The notes beneath the pieces were generated by a model, which searched no databases, was not told the origin of the DNA, and saw only the letters and a program-made list of their open reading frames with translations. From assembly GCA_000310025.1 (NCBI GenBank), contig FN649730.1, positions 1,673,195-1,711,128 on the forward strand: DNA of 37,934 nucleotides, written 5' to 3'. This DNA is from Ectocarpus siliculosus (Eukaryota; Sar; Phaeophyceae; Ectocarpales; Ectocarpaceae). How positions within the stretch are numbered: the stretch's first letter is position 1; each line of letters starts with the position of its first letter. This document shows, piece after piece, positions 11,601-22,800 of this stretch. A program made the translations under genes and the position numbers.

Positions 11601-12372
11601 CGTGCAACCCAAACCCGCCGGTCTGGTGAGAATTTTTTACGTACAATCACAGAAAGACTATCCCCTTGGAGATAATACTGCAGCAGCCGAAGGGGATGTG
11701 TTGAAGTCTAAACGGTGAGTGGGAGATATACCGAAGGGAAAAGCTTACTTTGATAAGCCAATGCTTGTCTGTCTGTCTCTCGTGTCGTGACGTGATGATG
11801 CGAACATGCGGAGGTGATTTTGTGTAGCAGTTGTTGCGTACCACGCACAGGAGGTCATATACACTCTAGAACGCTGCGTGTGTTTCGGGATACCAATGCC
11901 TGTGTTGAAGACCAACTAGCGACCTCATCCCACCTACTGCGAAGTAGTTGCTACGAGGAATCGCTCCAATTCGCTCTGACTATGCAACCGAAATCAAACC
12001 AATAGACTACTCAGCGCACGAACCCCGCGACTATCGTTTATAGAAGCCGAAATCAAACCATTACACTAGCCAGCGCTGACTAGTCTGATGGTTTGGTTTC
12101 GGCTTCTGTATCACTCCTTCTCGCGGCCGTGACATGTCACTAGCCGTAGCTCTCTTGAATCAATACATCCTCCTTTCTCTCTACCACCCTAGCCGCCGCT
12201 GTGGTCGCATATCTTCATAGCGACACACAACCCACTTCCGTTTGCTGACCTTACCCCCCCAAACCCACGGTTGTTCCCCACGTACCTCTGCTCCATTCTC
12301 ACCCCGTTATCAAATACGACACCCGTCGGGCAACTAAACCAGCTCAAGAGGATGTTCGGTTCCAGCTCGTGA
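5675..12372 (+). CDS. minD: MinD septum-site ATPase, seven visible exons, 5' end not found
   Basis: MinD is a membrane-cycling P-loop ATPase that works with MinC and MinE to position the FtsZ division ring. Exons: 5675-5819, 8126-8233, 8959-9142, 10073-10240, 10662-10805, 11531-11625, 12343-12372. Together they give one open frame of 291 codons including stop, close to the usual 270 residues plus a short leader. Exon 1 has the deviant Walker A motif SGKGGVGKTT. Exon 2 has DFDIGLRNMDLHLGCERR. Exon 3 has ASQTKDKEALTQEGV and DSPAGIES. Exon 4 has NPEVSSCRDSDKMVG, ASKSRRAE and LLVTRY. Exon 5 has LGLIPES and GQPVI. The last exon encodes LKRMFGSSS, matching the amphipathic membrane-targeting helix. 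All introns are GT-AG except intron 3, which has a GC donor. The frame upstream of the P-loop (GGRQLSTVSTAGG) resembles a presequence end, but a stop at 5661 means the start codon is in an unidentified upstream exon. Family certain; mitochondrial location inferred. Confidence 0.93.
5849..5975 (+). repeat. Two-copy direct repeat in MinD intron 1
   Basis: The block TTTCCCTCTCTCAGGTG, followed by TACGGAATCATG and TGTGGGATTGATG, occurs twice about 59 bp apart just downstream of the exon 1 donor. Each copy contains a CAG/GTG resembling a splice junction. Confidence 0.6.
6861..7250. repeat. About 150-bp tandem repeat, 2.7 copies
   Basis: The motif CGACAGGAAGCGCA recurs at about 6861, 7014 and 7164. 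Each is followed by a purine-rich tract, ACCACAGCTATACCCC and CTCTCATGTCTGCC. The unit includes the last codons of the neighbouring transposase remnant. Confidence 0.7.
7221..7535 (-). pseudogene. C-terminal remnant of a pogo-like transposase
   Basis: This minus-strand frame has a Cys-rich stretch (CQGGCGGRLHGNCG, then HRICSKCV), followed by DAAFFLTKAKMAMIAAHSAK and RQADMRE. The last part matches the C-terminus of the transposase in the other element of this window at 30700-30795 (DAAFHLQKAKMAMIAAHTSK, RQTDMRQ). No catalytic domain is present, so this is a fragment. The Cys cluster may be a zinc-binding tail. It is carried by the intronic element 6540-7959. Confidence 0.6.
8285..8490. repeat. 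GTT-rich microsatellite in MinD intron 2
   Basis: Degenerate (GTT)n/(GCT)n DNA immediately downstream of MinD exon 2. It generates long Leu/Val-rich or Asn-rich frames that are not genes. Confidence 0.85.
9165..9560. repeat. Tandem repeat array of about 75 bp in MinD intron 3
   Basis: Five to six degenerate units, each starting GCATGCGTTCGGAAGTG and continuing with a TGAAGTCACACTG block and an ATTTGTTTCACC-like block. Units begin near 9168, 9239, 9316, 9384 and 9466. Confidence 0.75.
9640..10010. repeat. Second tandem array in MinD intron 3
   Basis: The core GACGACAATACACATGCACA recurs at about 9662, 9748, 9784, 9869 and 9957, mostly with a preceding TTTCTGTT and an intervening CATGGG/GGGGTCT block. 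The unit length is irregular (36-90 bp). Confidence 0.7.
10262..10600. repeat. TTG/GGT microsatellite in MinD intron 4
   Basis: Long degenerate (TTG)n and (GGT)n tract between MinD exons 4 and 5. An open frame at 10469-11143 fuses this tract with exon 5 and intron 5 and is not a gene. Confidence 0.85.
11280..11530. repeat. Degenerate repeats duplicating the exon 6 acceptor
   Basis: Blocks of TGTAACTGTCAT followed by TTTTGACAGGAGACGACG recur. A copy of the true acceptor plus the first exon 6 bases lies at about 11369-11386, about 155 bp before the real one at 11523-11540. A more degraded copy is near 11412. Confidence 0.65.
12042..12107. repeat. 20-bp inverted repeat in MinD intron 6
   Basis: AGAAGCCGAAATCAAACCAT (12042-12061) pairs with 12088-12107 with one mismatch, with a 26-base loop containing a further ACTAG/CTAGT pairing. 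A related single copy (CCGAAATCAAACCAATAGAC) lies just upstream at about 11989. It could be a small foldback element or an intronic hairpin. Confidence 0.6.
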
Positions 12373-13131
12373 AGATGCAGTCGGGCATCTGAAGCAGCTC
12401 AAGAGAATGTGAAGATGCAAGCGAAGCTCAATCTGGTGTAGACCCCCGTAGGGATTGCATGCTGCAAGGACTGTCCTCTATTGCCTAAGGGGAGAAAGAG
12501 ACGCCGTAAGTAACCCCCTCAAAAGGTTCGGAACATCCTTCTCGTGCACGGCTGGTTCTGGACGTTCTGGAAGGATACCCGTATACCTCGGCAAAGAAAG
12601 GACAACGTGTTAGGCAAGCGTCAGAGCGCAAGTTGTAGGAGGTACAGGAGACGGGATGGTAGCATACGAGGGAGACGCATTGTGCGAGTTAGGGCCGAGG
12701 AGACTGGACGGCAGGGTGGACGGTACCGTTACTTTTACGGGGATGTTTTGGGTGTTGTTTGAGGTTTGTTTGCTGGGACAAAGGCGAGCGGCGGGGCTGC
12801 TAAACCACCGGTCGACGAAGCAGGCATGGCAGGTGTTGCGGTGTTAAGCAAATGGCCGTGGTTAGCTGTAGACGTAGGTCTGTAAAGAAGTCATTGCCGT
12901 GGAAGGGGTAGATTGAAGACCCTGTTACAACAGTATTATTAGCAGCGAGCAGTCTTGTGTTTCTTTTAGAAGCAACGATCGTTTGCTGAAAAGTCAATTC
13001 GTGTCGGCTGCACGAAAGTTTGCTTTTTACCATGCCCCAACGAAATGACAAGTTGAAGGATTGGTCCTGATGACGTTGTTGTAGTTGTTCGAAGGACCCA
13101 CAGACCGACCACCAGCGGGAGGCGCCGTAGT

Positions 13132-13329
13132 CGGATCCTGGGAAAATCCATAGTCCACACGGCAGGCCGGGACGGATCCAGCCGGGCCGCACGGGGTAGT
13201 CTTGGTGCGGTTCAAGCGTGTTACTCCGGAGGAACATGGAAATTTCACGACGCTGCTGCTCGTCTCGGAAACGCGAACGAGTCGGAGACGGCCATATTAG
13301 ATGGTGTCATCGCGGCGTACCAGAAGTAA
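13132..13329 (+). CDS. Possible terminal exon, unknown protein
   Basis: This open plus-strand frame ends at TAA 13327-13329 and reads through GSLGAVQACYSGGTWKFHD and NANESETAILDGVIAAYQK, which looks like real protein. There is no ATG in frame nearby, so it would need an upstream exon; a candidate frame at about 12659-12760 (contains GTVTFTGMFW) is unproven. A minus-strand frame of 145 codons overlaps. The family is not recognised. Confidence 0.2.
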   Translation, partial: RILGKSIVHTAGRDGSSRAARGSLGAVQACYSGGTWKFHDAAARLGNANESETAILDGVIAAYQK

Positions 13330-15559
13330 GAACCAGAGGGGGACGAGGTTTTACGTCCCTTTTCTTCTTACGCCGCTTTTTTTTCTTATCGTCCCGTAGG
13401 TGGCGGAATCTGTCTCTTGTATTGGTATAAACCTGTATCCTGGTTTTTCCCGTTGTCGTCCAGGGGGTGCCATATACAGGGACGGCTAGCTGTGGCTCGT
13501 TTGGTATATTATCTTTCGCGCGAAAGAAGCCTCTCTTCTACCGTCGTCGGGTATATTTGGAGTTTGATTTTTTTTTTTTTTCGCAACTACGGAGCATTCT
13601 TGTAGGAGTCTATCGTGTACATGTTGGACGAGCTCGTTCGTTGTGTTTACCTTTTTCCTCCCTTGCGGTGATGCTTGTAGTAGTCGGAAGAGAACAATAG
13701 AAAAAAGAATATGAGCTCTCTCTGCACAAAAACACGCGCGTGCCCGACCTAGGCGCCTCTGACGACGATACCGAAACCCTTCAGCTTGGTATACAATGAA
13801 CTTTTTGTTTCTTTACGTGGAATCAGGTCCACGCCGAAATTTCCCCAGTCCTATAGGCTTCAGTTTCTGTTGGCGAAATTCTCAGACCTATATTCGATTT
13901 TGACCCCAGGCCGCATTTTCACTTAGTTTTAGAATTGGCGTTCTCCGGTTTCTCCTCTAAGAAAACGAAGTTGTTTTCTTCGGTCGATGCTCTCGAGATT
14001 CAACGACAGATTTTTGAATGAGTTCGAAGACGTGTTTTCCTCCTGCCCCCACCCGCCCCTCCTGCAAGTTTCATACCAAAGCTTCTGTCAGTTTTCGAGA
14101 AACTCGTTTCTTCTTCCATGACACCATTCGTAAATCTCCTTGGCGCGACACGGAACCGACGCGCAAACCACATTTTACCATCAACGTGCATGCTGACTTC
14201 CCGAACTCCACTCCACGAGCGATTTCAGTCCATCCAATAATGCGTAAGGCGGCAAGAGGTTCACGTGAACCACTATCAACAAGGTCCGTTGACCATTACT
14301 TCAGGGGCATCCGCGCACGTCCCTTCGTGTATTGTAGAGCATTCGGCTGTATGAGCCGTTGGTAACGAAGGAAACGCAAAGGAGGGGTGTGCTCTTTCTG
14401 TGATATGCATACTACGTTGTTTGTATTTTTTCCCTGGCTTGTTTCTGTTGTTGAGTAGTCAGTCGATGTTGCTCTGATCGCCTCTATGCATACAAGCGTT
14501 GTTTCGGTATGTCATCCACACATACTGTGTGGTGTGTCGAATAGATTCTTCGCAGCATCTAACGGCGACAAGCGACTGGTACACGAACCCTTTCGATCGC
14601 AGCACAAGGTCAACTACGGAATAATACAACCATGATGATAGGCCTGCCGTTGAAGGGTGCCACCTCTGTGCTGCCAACCTTCTGCGCCCTTGCCTATTTC
14701 AAGCAAACTGTATTGCTCCTATGTATGCATACATGCCGCCATTTTGTCCTGACATCCAATGCCGACGACGAGCAGAAACTCGGCAAATCCGTAAATAACG
14801 CACTTTAAGACCGATATGCTCCACTGATGCTCAGGCCATCGCCGTTTACTTGGGGCACGGTATCTTCGCGTCGGCACTTCGTCACTATAGCCTCGTGTGG
14901 TGTATACCACCACATGAACATATAGTCTAAACACAGAATTATAATGGTGACAAACCCAACCTCGCCATGTAAAACGAGGTGGGTTCCGTTTCTTGCATTT
15001 GATACATAACCCATCAGAACCTACCTTCCAGGAGCAAAGCGAACTCTGCGGGACACCGAAGCACGCAACTGCTACAAGGGGTCTTCTGCCTTGATTCACA
15101 TCGCCATAACACCAAAGGACACAAGCAGAACCAACATCAGGATACTCGAATGGGGCGTGGACGTCGGCAGTTCTAAAAATACCTCAAATTTCCATAGAAG
15201 GACAAAGCCCTCGATACGCAAAAGTAAGTGATGAAGCGGCGTTAAAATCGGAACCCCACAACGACCTGTGCCACATCTGACAAGCCCAACTATCCCCAAA
15301 ACGATCGATAGGCGAAAGAAATGAAAATCTATGTACTGATATATTTAGCAAGTGCTCAAGTAACAGTTTGTCTATTGCTGCTTTAACTGGGAAACAAGGA
15401 ATTCAAGACAAGCGTACGTAGCGCAACATCGCCATAGACCCAAGGGTATTTTACAGGGAACCTCAACACTTCGATTCCCCAGCAACCATTTCCCCCTAAA
15501 ACAGTTGATCGCTATTCTACAAGGCTGGGGTGTGTATCTCCAACGGGCACAATATGTTT

Positions 15560-16430
15560 CTTCTCATCCAAACAACGGTGAAGGCAACGTAAGAACTCGG
15601 AATAACGGGCGCCTGGTCAACTCTTGGTAGAAACCTGGACATCGACCTCGCCCTGCTTTGTTTTATTCCCCGATGGGCACCTCCATCGTCCATCCCAGGG
15701 ACATCCCATCTCAATGCAGAAGGCCTTCTTCCGCGAGACATCGCCTTTGAAAGCGTGGAAAATACGGCGACAAATTAATGCATTACCACCAATCGACAAC
15801 GCCACCACACGAACGCCCGCCCGAATTCACAAGGGTCGGAGAACCACCGTTGACCTCGATTCCGCGTCCTTCTCAAGGAACAAGGGAAAGGACACGACGG
15901 CACCTCGGCCTCAAGATTGGCTCACGCACCCGCGAACTGGTCAATGTTCTTGGTCCGTACCCATGCCCACTCTTCTCCTCGCCCACCCCTGTCCACGAGA
16001 TGCATCTTGGCGTCGAAGCTCGGGAAGGGAGACCTGCCCCGCATTCCATCAACTTCGAAACTCTTGATAACCTCCTTGAGTGTTTCGTAGGTGAACCCTT
16101 GCACAGGGGAAGGCCATCCCTAGATAGGCGGGTACCGAATGCGTGGTTTGAGAGGGCAGACGAAGAGGATAGACCGTGGTCGTCTGTGCAACTATGGGCA
16201 TTACCGCCCAAGGGGTTTGGGATCGAACCCCGGCGTGACAAAGCATGCCTACGGCTTCTTAGGCTCAACAGGGTCACGAATGGCAAGAAAAGCAAGCATC
16301 TGGAGGTTCACGTGCGTGCAGGATTCCACCACGTTCACCAACAAAACTCCTACGGTTTGGTGTACGACGTTGTGTTTACGTACTCTGGGCGTTACGTTTC
16401 ACTTTTTGGGATAAACGCACGCACATGACC
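15560..16430 (-). pseudogene. Broken minus-strand coding remnant, unidentified
   Basis: Several protein-like segments succeed one another on the minus strand in different frames separated by stops. In order they are HQTVGVLLVNVVESCTHVNL, FTYETLKEVIKSFEVDGMRG (with EEWAWVRTKNIDQFAG) and HAFKGDVSRKKAFCIEMGCP. This pattern suggests a decayed gene or retroelement, but I recognise no family motif. The plus strand also has a 216-codon frame here (15778-16428), so the call is tentative. Confidence 0.2.
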
Positions 16431-16553
16431 AGCAGATATCACAACAGAGGAAGTTCACTCGGAAAGTGCGATCCTTCACTAGTAACTACTCTTCTACGTT
16501 TTTGAGACCATCTTCCACTTCCAACAGTCTCCGACGCAACAAATCGGCAGCGC

Positions 16554-16847
16554 CTACAGTTGCTGCACCTGTTGTGCCCCGTGCGCTCCGGCCCCCTGGG
16601 GCAGCCCCTCCGCCCTACCGCCGTCCAGTCTCTCCCCGGCGATGCTCGCCACAGACTCGATGCCCGAGTTCAGTGATTCCTCGGCGAACTTGGACAAGGC
16701 TCCGCCAGCTACAGTCCCAAGGGTGGCCTCGAAGTCCACCTCAGGAATTGCAAGGCCAATGCACACCCTGAGCGCGATTGAGGCGAGGGCCCGACCTACC
16801 TCCGCAAACGGCATCGCCTTCTTTGCCCATCCCAGCAACTCCGTCAC
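16554..16847 (-). CDS. ROCO gene, last exon
   Basis: Follows acceptor GTGCAG in phase 0 after exon 17104-17332. It encodes VTELLGWAKKAMPFAEVGRA and a helical Ala/Gly-rich region ending at TAG 16554-16556. The domain after COR is not recognised. Just past the stop a different frame stays open and reads LLRRRLLEVEDGLKNVEE to a stop at 16494-16496, which looks like the original C-terminal helix. A one-base indel near 16560 may therefore have shortened the protein. Confidence 0.75.
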   Translation of the reverse strand: MTELLGWAKKAMPFAEVGRALASIALRVCIGLAIPEVDFEATLGTVAGGALSKFAEESLNSGIESVASIAGERLDGGRAEGLPQGAGAHGAQQVQQL

Positions 16848-19800
16848 CTGCACAGGGAGCACCAGCTGCGATATTCAAAGCGATGTGACTGTTTCCCGGC
16901 AGGGGGACGTGTGGTAATGGAAACGACGCGCGCGTTCGACCCGACATCTACCCTGCAGGCCACCGATGATGACACATCAACCGTGTAACACCGATTAGTC
17001 TCTGATACGACGGCAAGAACGGAACACGGGTGAACCAATAGACATATTTCAACAGGAGAGCGTACTCTCAACGTGCCGTGCACCGCATCGTTGGCCTACG
17101 CACCTCATAGCCTTGCCCTCCGGGGCCGCACTCCGCGAGGCTCCTGTCGTACGGGCAGAGGAAGAACACCCGCAGCTTTCGCGTCGCAAACCCCTTGCCC
17201 GTCCTCTTCCCGTCGACGCACCAGTTCCGCAGGGTGGCCGACCACTGCTCGAATGACCTATCTTTCTCCTCAAGGGGCTTCGCCCGGCTCTCGGGGGCGG
17301 GGAGCACGCACACCAGGCGGGGGATCGGCCACCTGAGCGTTCCATCGAAACAGACAGAAGGGCCCTGGCGTTACATGAAGGATTCGCATCCACAACATGA
17401 ACTTCTGCCCCCAACCTCTGAGGGTTGGGTACCACGGGACGATGTACAAGTAGCTTGAGTGTAGGCGGGGTGTTGTGCGGGCAACATTTAGCCACGCGTT
17501 TCCGATAGACAGGGCACCTAACGCTATGTATTAAATACTTGTACGAACAACATGCATTCGAACCGAACATACTACATGAGAACTCACCGTAGGAAGGCCA
17601 CGTCCTGCCTCATGCTTCTATCCATCATGAACTTGACGTTCATCTGGTCCCTCAGGACGTCCACGATACGCTCCAACAAAGCCTTGTGGTCACTGTCCGA
17701 AGAGATAACTGTCTCCTCGGACTCTCCACTACGGACAAGGCCAAGGCCGGGGAACCCGTACTTGTGGTCGTTGATAAGCTCGTGAACCTGGTCGCCGATG
17801 TCTTTCAGAGCCGTCCTCGCACTATCATCGTCGGACACGTTTCCCCTTGCATGGCATTCAATCCACGATGTTCCATCAATAGCCCGAACCTCGTACAGCA
17901 ACACCAAGTGGTTCTTGAACGCAAAACACACGCCTCGCTTCCAGCACGCCTTGATACGCCCCTCCCCGCGCCCACACCACGCCAGCAATCGAGGCACCAG
18001 CCCCGGGGGCACAGCATGTGCCCCAACAAGCTTCAGCTTCTGCGAATATATCGCACTTCCCATCTTCAGTTCTAAAATCTTCCCTGGATCCACGTTCAGA
18101 CCAGCTTTGTTCGGTAGACAGCTTGCGACAACGTAACGGTCCGGCACGAACGCGTGCTGACCATCACGTACTCGATACATGAACCGGACGTCAAGCAAGC
18201 TACCCACCATCACCTCGACGTCAGCTTCGCTCATCTCCAGAGGCGGTGCCTCTTGGCTTGCCTCGCCCAAGTCCATGTCTCGAAGCCACAGAAACTTGAG
18301 GTAGTCTTTGCTCACCTCTCCCGCCTTGACAAACCGCTTGTGCTGATCTGTGAGTGTCAATAGCATTGGCCTCACTGACGTGCACGCCTCCATCGCTTCT
18401 TCCACCTTTGCTTGCTGCCGCGGGTCTACCAACCGAACGTCGACCACGCGGCGGACCAGATCAGCAAACCGGGACGGGTTCACGTGGATGATGAGGTCCG
18501 CTGCTGAAGCCGCAGCACCAATGCCCGTGTTATGTTGCTCCTGAGAACCTCCACCCCCGTCAACCCCAGTCAGAAGAATCGCGCCATGAGCTTCGTGTGA
18601 CTTGACAGCGGCGAGAAATATGCGCCGTGGTTCACCAGCCCGGCGAAATAAGTTGGAAACCCGAGAGAACATGGATCCCTTTTGCTTGGTAAAAAGCGAT
18701 ACGGCCTCCGAGAATCTGACGAAGCTTCGACGTTTCTTGGGGTCCCCCTCCCCAAGCCTTTGCGCCACCGCTTCTCGTGTCCTGCCGGAACCACGTAAAT
18801 CCGCGCCCCTACGAACAGCTTCCAGCGTTGCGATGGCTGGCAAATAAGGTTCCGGTACGACGCTCCTCACGGATGGGAATGAGTAGCCGTCGTACCCGTT
18901 GTAGGCAAGGTGCTCTAAACGCTGCTGAAGCAGATCAATATCTTGCCCGTCCGAGGAAGTAAGGTCCAGGGCAAGCAACTCTTCTTTCAGCACAACGCGG
19001 AGGGGTTGGTAGCGGGGGTTCCCCTTCAAATCCGTGGTGTGTCCCTCTCCCAGTTCTGTTTCCACACGGTCCTTGGCTGAGTCACATTCGCAGCGCAATC
19101 GCGTCATGATCTCTTCCACATCTGTTGGTCACGGAGAAAGATAGGTGTTGTTGGACGACGTAGAACAATGTCTGCATTGAGCATGGACACCGAGTGCTCG
19201 GACAGAGTTCAGAGGCAAGATTTTATGTGCGGTTGTGCTCGCACATGTGCAACAGAATCGACCAACGAAAACTGCTGGGCCACCAGCCGTTGGAAAAGCG
19301 TAAAACCCTACGGTGTCATATGTTCGAGAAAAACCCTACGGTGTCATATGTTCGACCCAGCCGCGGACATCAACTCTTAGCACCCGAAAAATTGAACTTT
19401 CAACTATATTTTCTGCTCAATGTGCCCTGCAGGTGTCTTGCGCAGGGCGCGTGGTAGTCCCCATAACTCCGCGACTCTTTCTTCGTTACGCGACGCAATC
19501 GTGTATTGAACAAGGTTGCCACTTACGGCGATTCTAGACCCAGCCGACCCCATATGAGCGGCACCATCGGCGATCGCACCCAACACGTTGTTGTTGAGGT
19601 AAAGTTACGAGATACGAAGTAGACGCTTGCCATCACATGACCTACATCGCAACAGTTCGCCCTCACGACCGACCTTTCTTGAAGCGATCCGTTCGCCTGG
19701 TGCACTCGGCCGCATTCTCTGCAAATAAGTCGGTGTGCGTTCCCACCAGCAGCACAACGGAACCCGGGACTCTGGCCTGCAGAATCTCAAGCCACTGTTC

Positions 19801-22800
19801 GAGCGCATCCTCCCGTGACTGCCCCTCCGTATATGTGAACATATCTACAACCAGAACGAAGAGAGCGCCTGGTGTAAGGAACATCTGGGCCGCGCGACAT
19901 CGGGGAGGCAGGACATCGGGGAGAACGGTCGTGGTTAAGTGCCCGTAAGTAGCGCATGTCATGGCGTGTGCCTCAAAGGAAAGAGAGGCCGACGACAGCG
20001 ACAGCCAAACATGTTACCAAACAAAAGCCTTCTCTTCATACACTTGTTCAGGTGTTTCCTGCGATGGTAAGATCACTGCTTGTTTTCACGTAGGATTCAT
20101 GATCGCTCCTACCTGGTGCGTGTCGTAGTATGCTCTCTGCCCAGCAAAATCCCACAGGCTGACGTCTAGCTCGACATTCGGCCCACTTCCTTCGTTGGTT
20201 GGGCCAGGTCCTAGCTTGATGTCCCGTATCTCCACGCCAACGGTGCGCTCCTCGGGTTTCGGACAGCTAGAGCCGAGTCGGTCTTCGAGTCGGGTGGCAA
20301 TGCTGGTCTTCCCTGCCTCGCCCAATCCAACCAACACAACCTTCAGGCGGTTGGACCATGCCCTGCCGTAGTCATCCAAGTCCCTGAGGAAAACAGCCGC
20401 GTGGGCCATGCCCTTGTTCATCACCTCGGCTGGTGGCTCCTTCCAAGGGTTGTTTTCGGTGCCGACGGTCACGTTTCTAGCCGCAAACCCTTCCGCCACC
20501 AATCTAGGAAACACTGACGAATACAAAGGGCCAAAAGGTGAATTGAAAACGTGCATGGTGTTTTTGAAACATCGAGAAATCAACTCTATTGGGAGCTGAA
20601 GGAAGCTGTGGTACAGTTGCGCCCTTGTGCATGCTGAACACTGTCACGTCTGCGGTTGTTGGACCCAGGGGGTTTGTGTTGAAAATAGGTCTTGAAACAG
20701 TACATGTGCAGCCTTTGTGGAGAACAGCTGTGACCAGCCATCGGAGGGATGTAGATGTGATCGGCGCCTCTTCCAACCAGCACAATGCGAAGAACTGTGC
20801 TGAGAGAATTACCGCAGGACCGTTTTTCTAGACGCCGGGGAATTTTAATAATGTAAAAATCATGTTCGTATGCCCGCTGCTGTGCTGCTAATGCAGGACA
20901 CATCCCCAAGGAACTTGGAGCTCTAACTAACCTGGAGCTGCTTTGGCTGGCAGGAAATCAGCTCATCGGTGAGGGGTGTGTCAAACGAAGTAATTGAAGT
21001 TACCAATTTTCAACTTTTCTAGACGGTTGGTCCTGCCGATGCTAGGCGGGACAAGATGTACGGATTTATTCATACAGGGATTTTCTTTCTAGAACTGTCC
21101 TTAGTGATATTTCTCCCTACTGCATTCTTGTGCAGGACCCATCCCCAAGGAGCTGGGAGCACTTAGTAGGCTGGAGAAGCTTTGGCTCCACCGCAACAAC
21201 CTCACAGGTGAGAGAATCGAAGAAAAGTTGAAATTTTTCTTGTTCACGAAATAAGAATTCTGCCGACGTACTTGGAGTCATAAAAGTTATCCCGCTAGTT
21301 CTGAAGTTTCGTGGACGCCAGCTAGTGGGCGGGACAGCATCTCCGGAGATCGAACATCAAGAACAATTCGAAATTCAATACTTTCCTTGGTTTGTTCTTT
21401 TGACTTGCTGCGTTATCTACAGGGCACATCCCACCGCAGCTAGGGAATCTGCGCGCCTTGGAGAGCCTCTGCCTCGATCGCAACTCTTTAGAAGGTGAGT
21501 TCAGGAACTTTATTTCGACTTCTCAAGAAGTGGTGTATGCATGAATCCTGCCGATGCGTCGGCGAGATTCATGTACCTTGTGTCAACATATTTAGAAAAT
21601 AAAATGGATTTCATCTCCTGGACTCACCATCTAACTTGTTGATGCTGAGATTGAGTCTCTTCAAGGCGCCAAGCTTCCCTAGCTCCGGAGGGATAAGACC
21701 TGCAAGCAGGAGAGCAGTACGAGAAAAACAGAGAATTGACTAAATGCTTCTCCGCCTACTCACGCATCGGCGTGATTCATGCACGCTGCTTCTGACGACT
21801 TCGAAATCTCACCTGAGAGGTAGTTTGAGTGCAGATATAGACGCTGTAGCGCAGTAAGCTTCCCTAGCTCTTCCGATATCGGTCCTGCATTTATGGCCAG
21901 TAACGAATACGAGCTGGGAATTAGTAGAGAGTGCCCCGGCTTCTGCACCAGTGCATGGACGCCAACTACATACACGGGATTCATGTTGAAAATTCATGGG
22001 ATTTTTTTTCAACACATCTAAACAGTGTCTCACCGCTTAGCTGGTTCTCGTAGAGGTATAGCTCTTGAAGCGCTGCGAGCTTTCCCAGCGCCGGCGGAAT
22101 GGGACCTGTAAGTGGAAGAAGGAAAACGGAGTGATGGTTGCGGGTCAAAACAAAAATAATGCCCCGGCTTCTGGACCAGTGAGTGGACGCCAACTGTAGT
22201 GGGTGGGACACGATCTACGTAGATCGAATATCTCGAAAAGAGAGAGCCGGGTGATTAAATTCTATTTCCTCCGCAAACGTATATTACTTGTTTGCAGGTG
22301 CGATCCCGGCGCAGCTCGGCGCTCTCAACAAGCTCGCGAGGCTCGACCTGTCCGACAACCAGCTCAGCGGTGAGAGACTGATAGAACTTGAATACTTTGT
22401 TAATTTTTCTCATAACGTGTTCATGTCCCCCGGCGGCGACGGGAAAATGGACGCCAACTAGTAGGCGAGTACGAAATTTCAGAACTCGAAAGATATCTTT
22501 TGCTCTACGTAATTTCCCTATGTATTTTGTACAGGACTCATTCCCAAGGAGCTGGGAGCGCTGAGTAAGCTGGAAAAGCTTTTGCTCGCAGGAAACCGGC
22601 TCACAGGTGAGGAACCGACACAGGTCGATCTGGATTCAAGGTGAATCCCGCGCACGCAGTTGGCGTCTACTCACGTGCATCAGCGAGATTCGTACACGGG
22701 ACTCGCCGCAAAATCGGTCGTGGAACAGTCATCAAATCACATGTTGACTCACCGCTCAGCTGGTTGAAGGAAAGGTAGAGCTTCTTCAGTGCTGAAAGGT

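Larger units (their letters stand above)
12373..16550. other. Intergenic stretch without recognised genes
   Basis: Contains a second copy of the MinD last-exon acceptor at 12392-12412, a weak plus-strand open segment at 13132-13329, T-rich tracts near 13370-13590, and unassigned frames on both strands at 15560-16430. No RNA gene or element ends were found. Confidence 0.5.

Noticed and set aside
16205-16240. tRNA T-arm-like GGTTCGATCCC on the minus strand
   Set aside because: The T stem does not pair and there is no A box or acceptor stem at the right distance.
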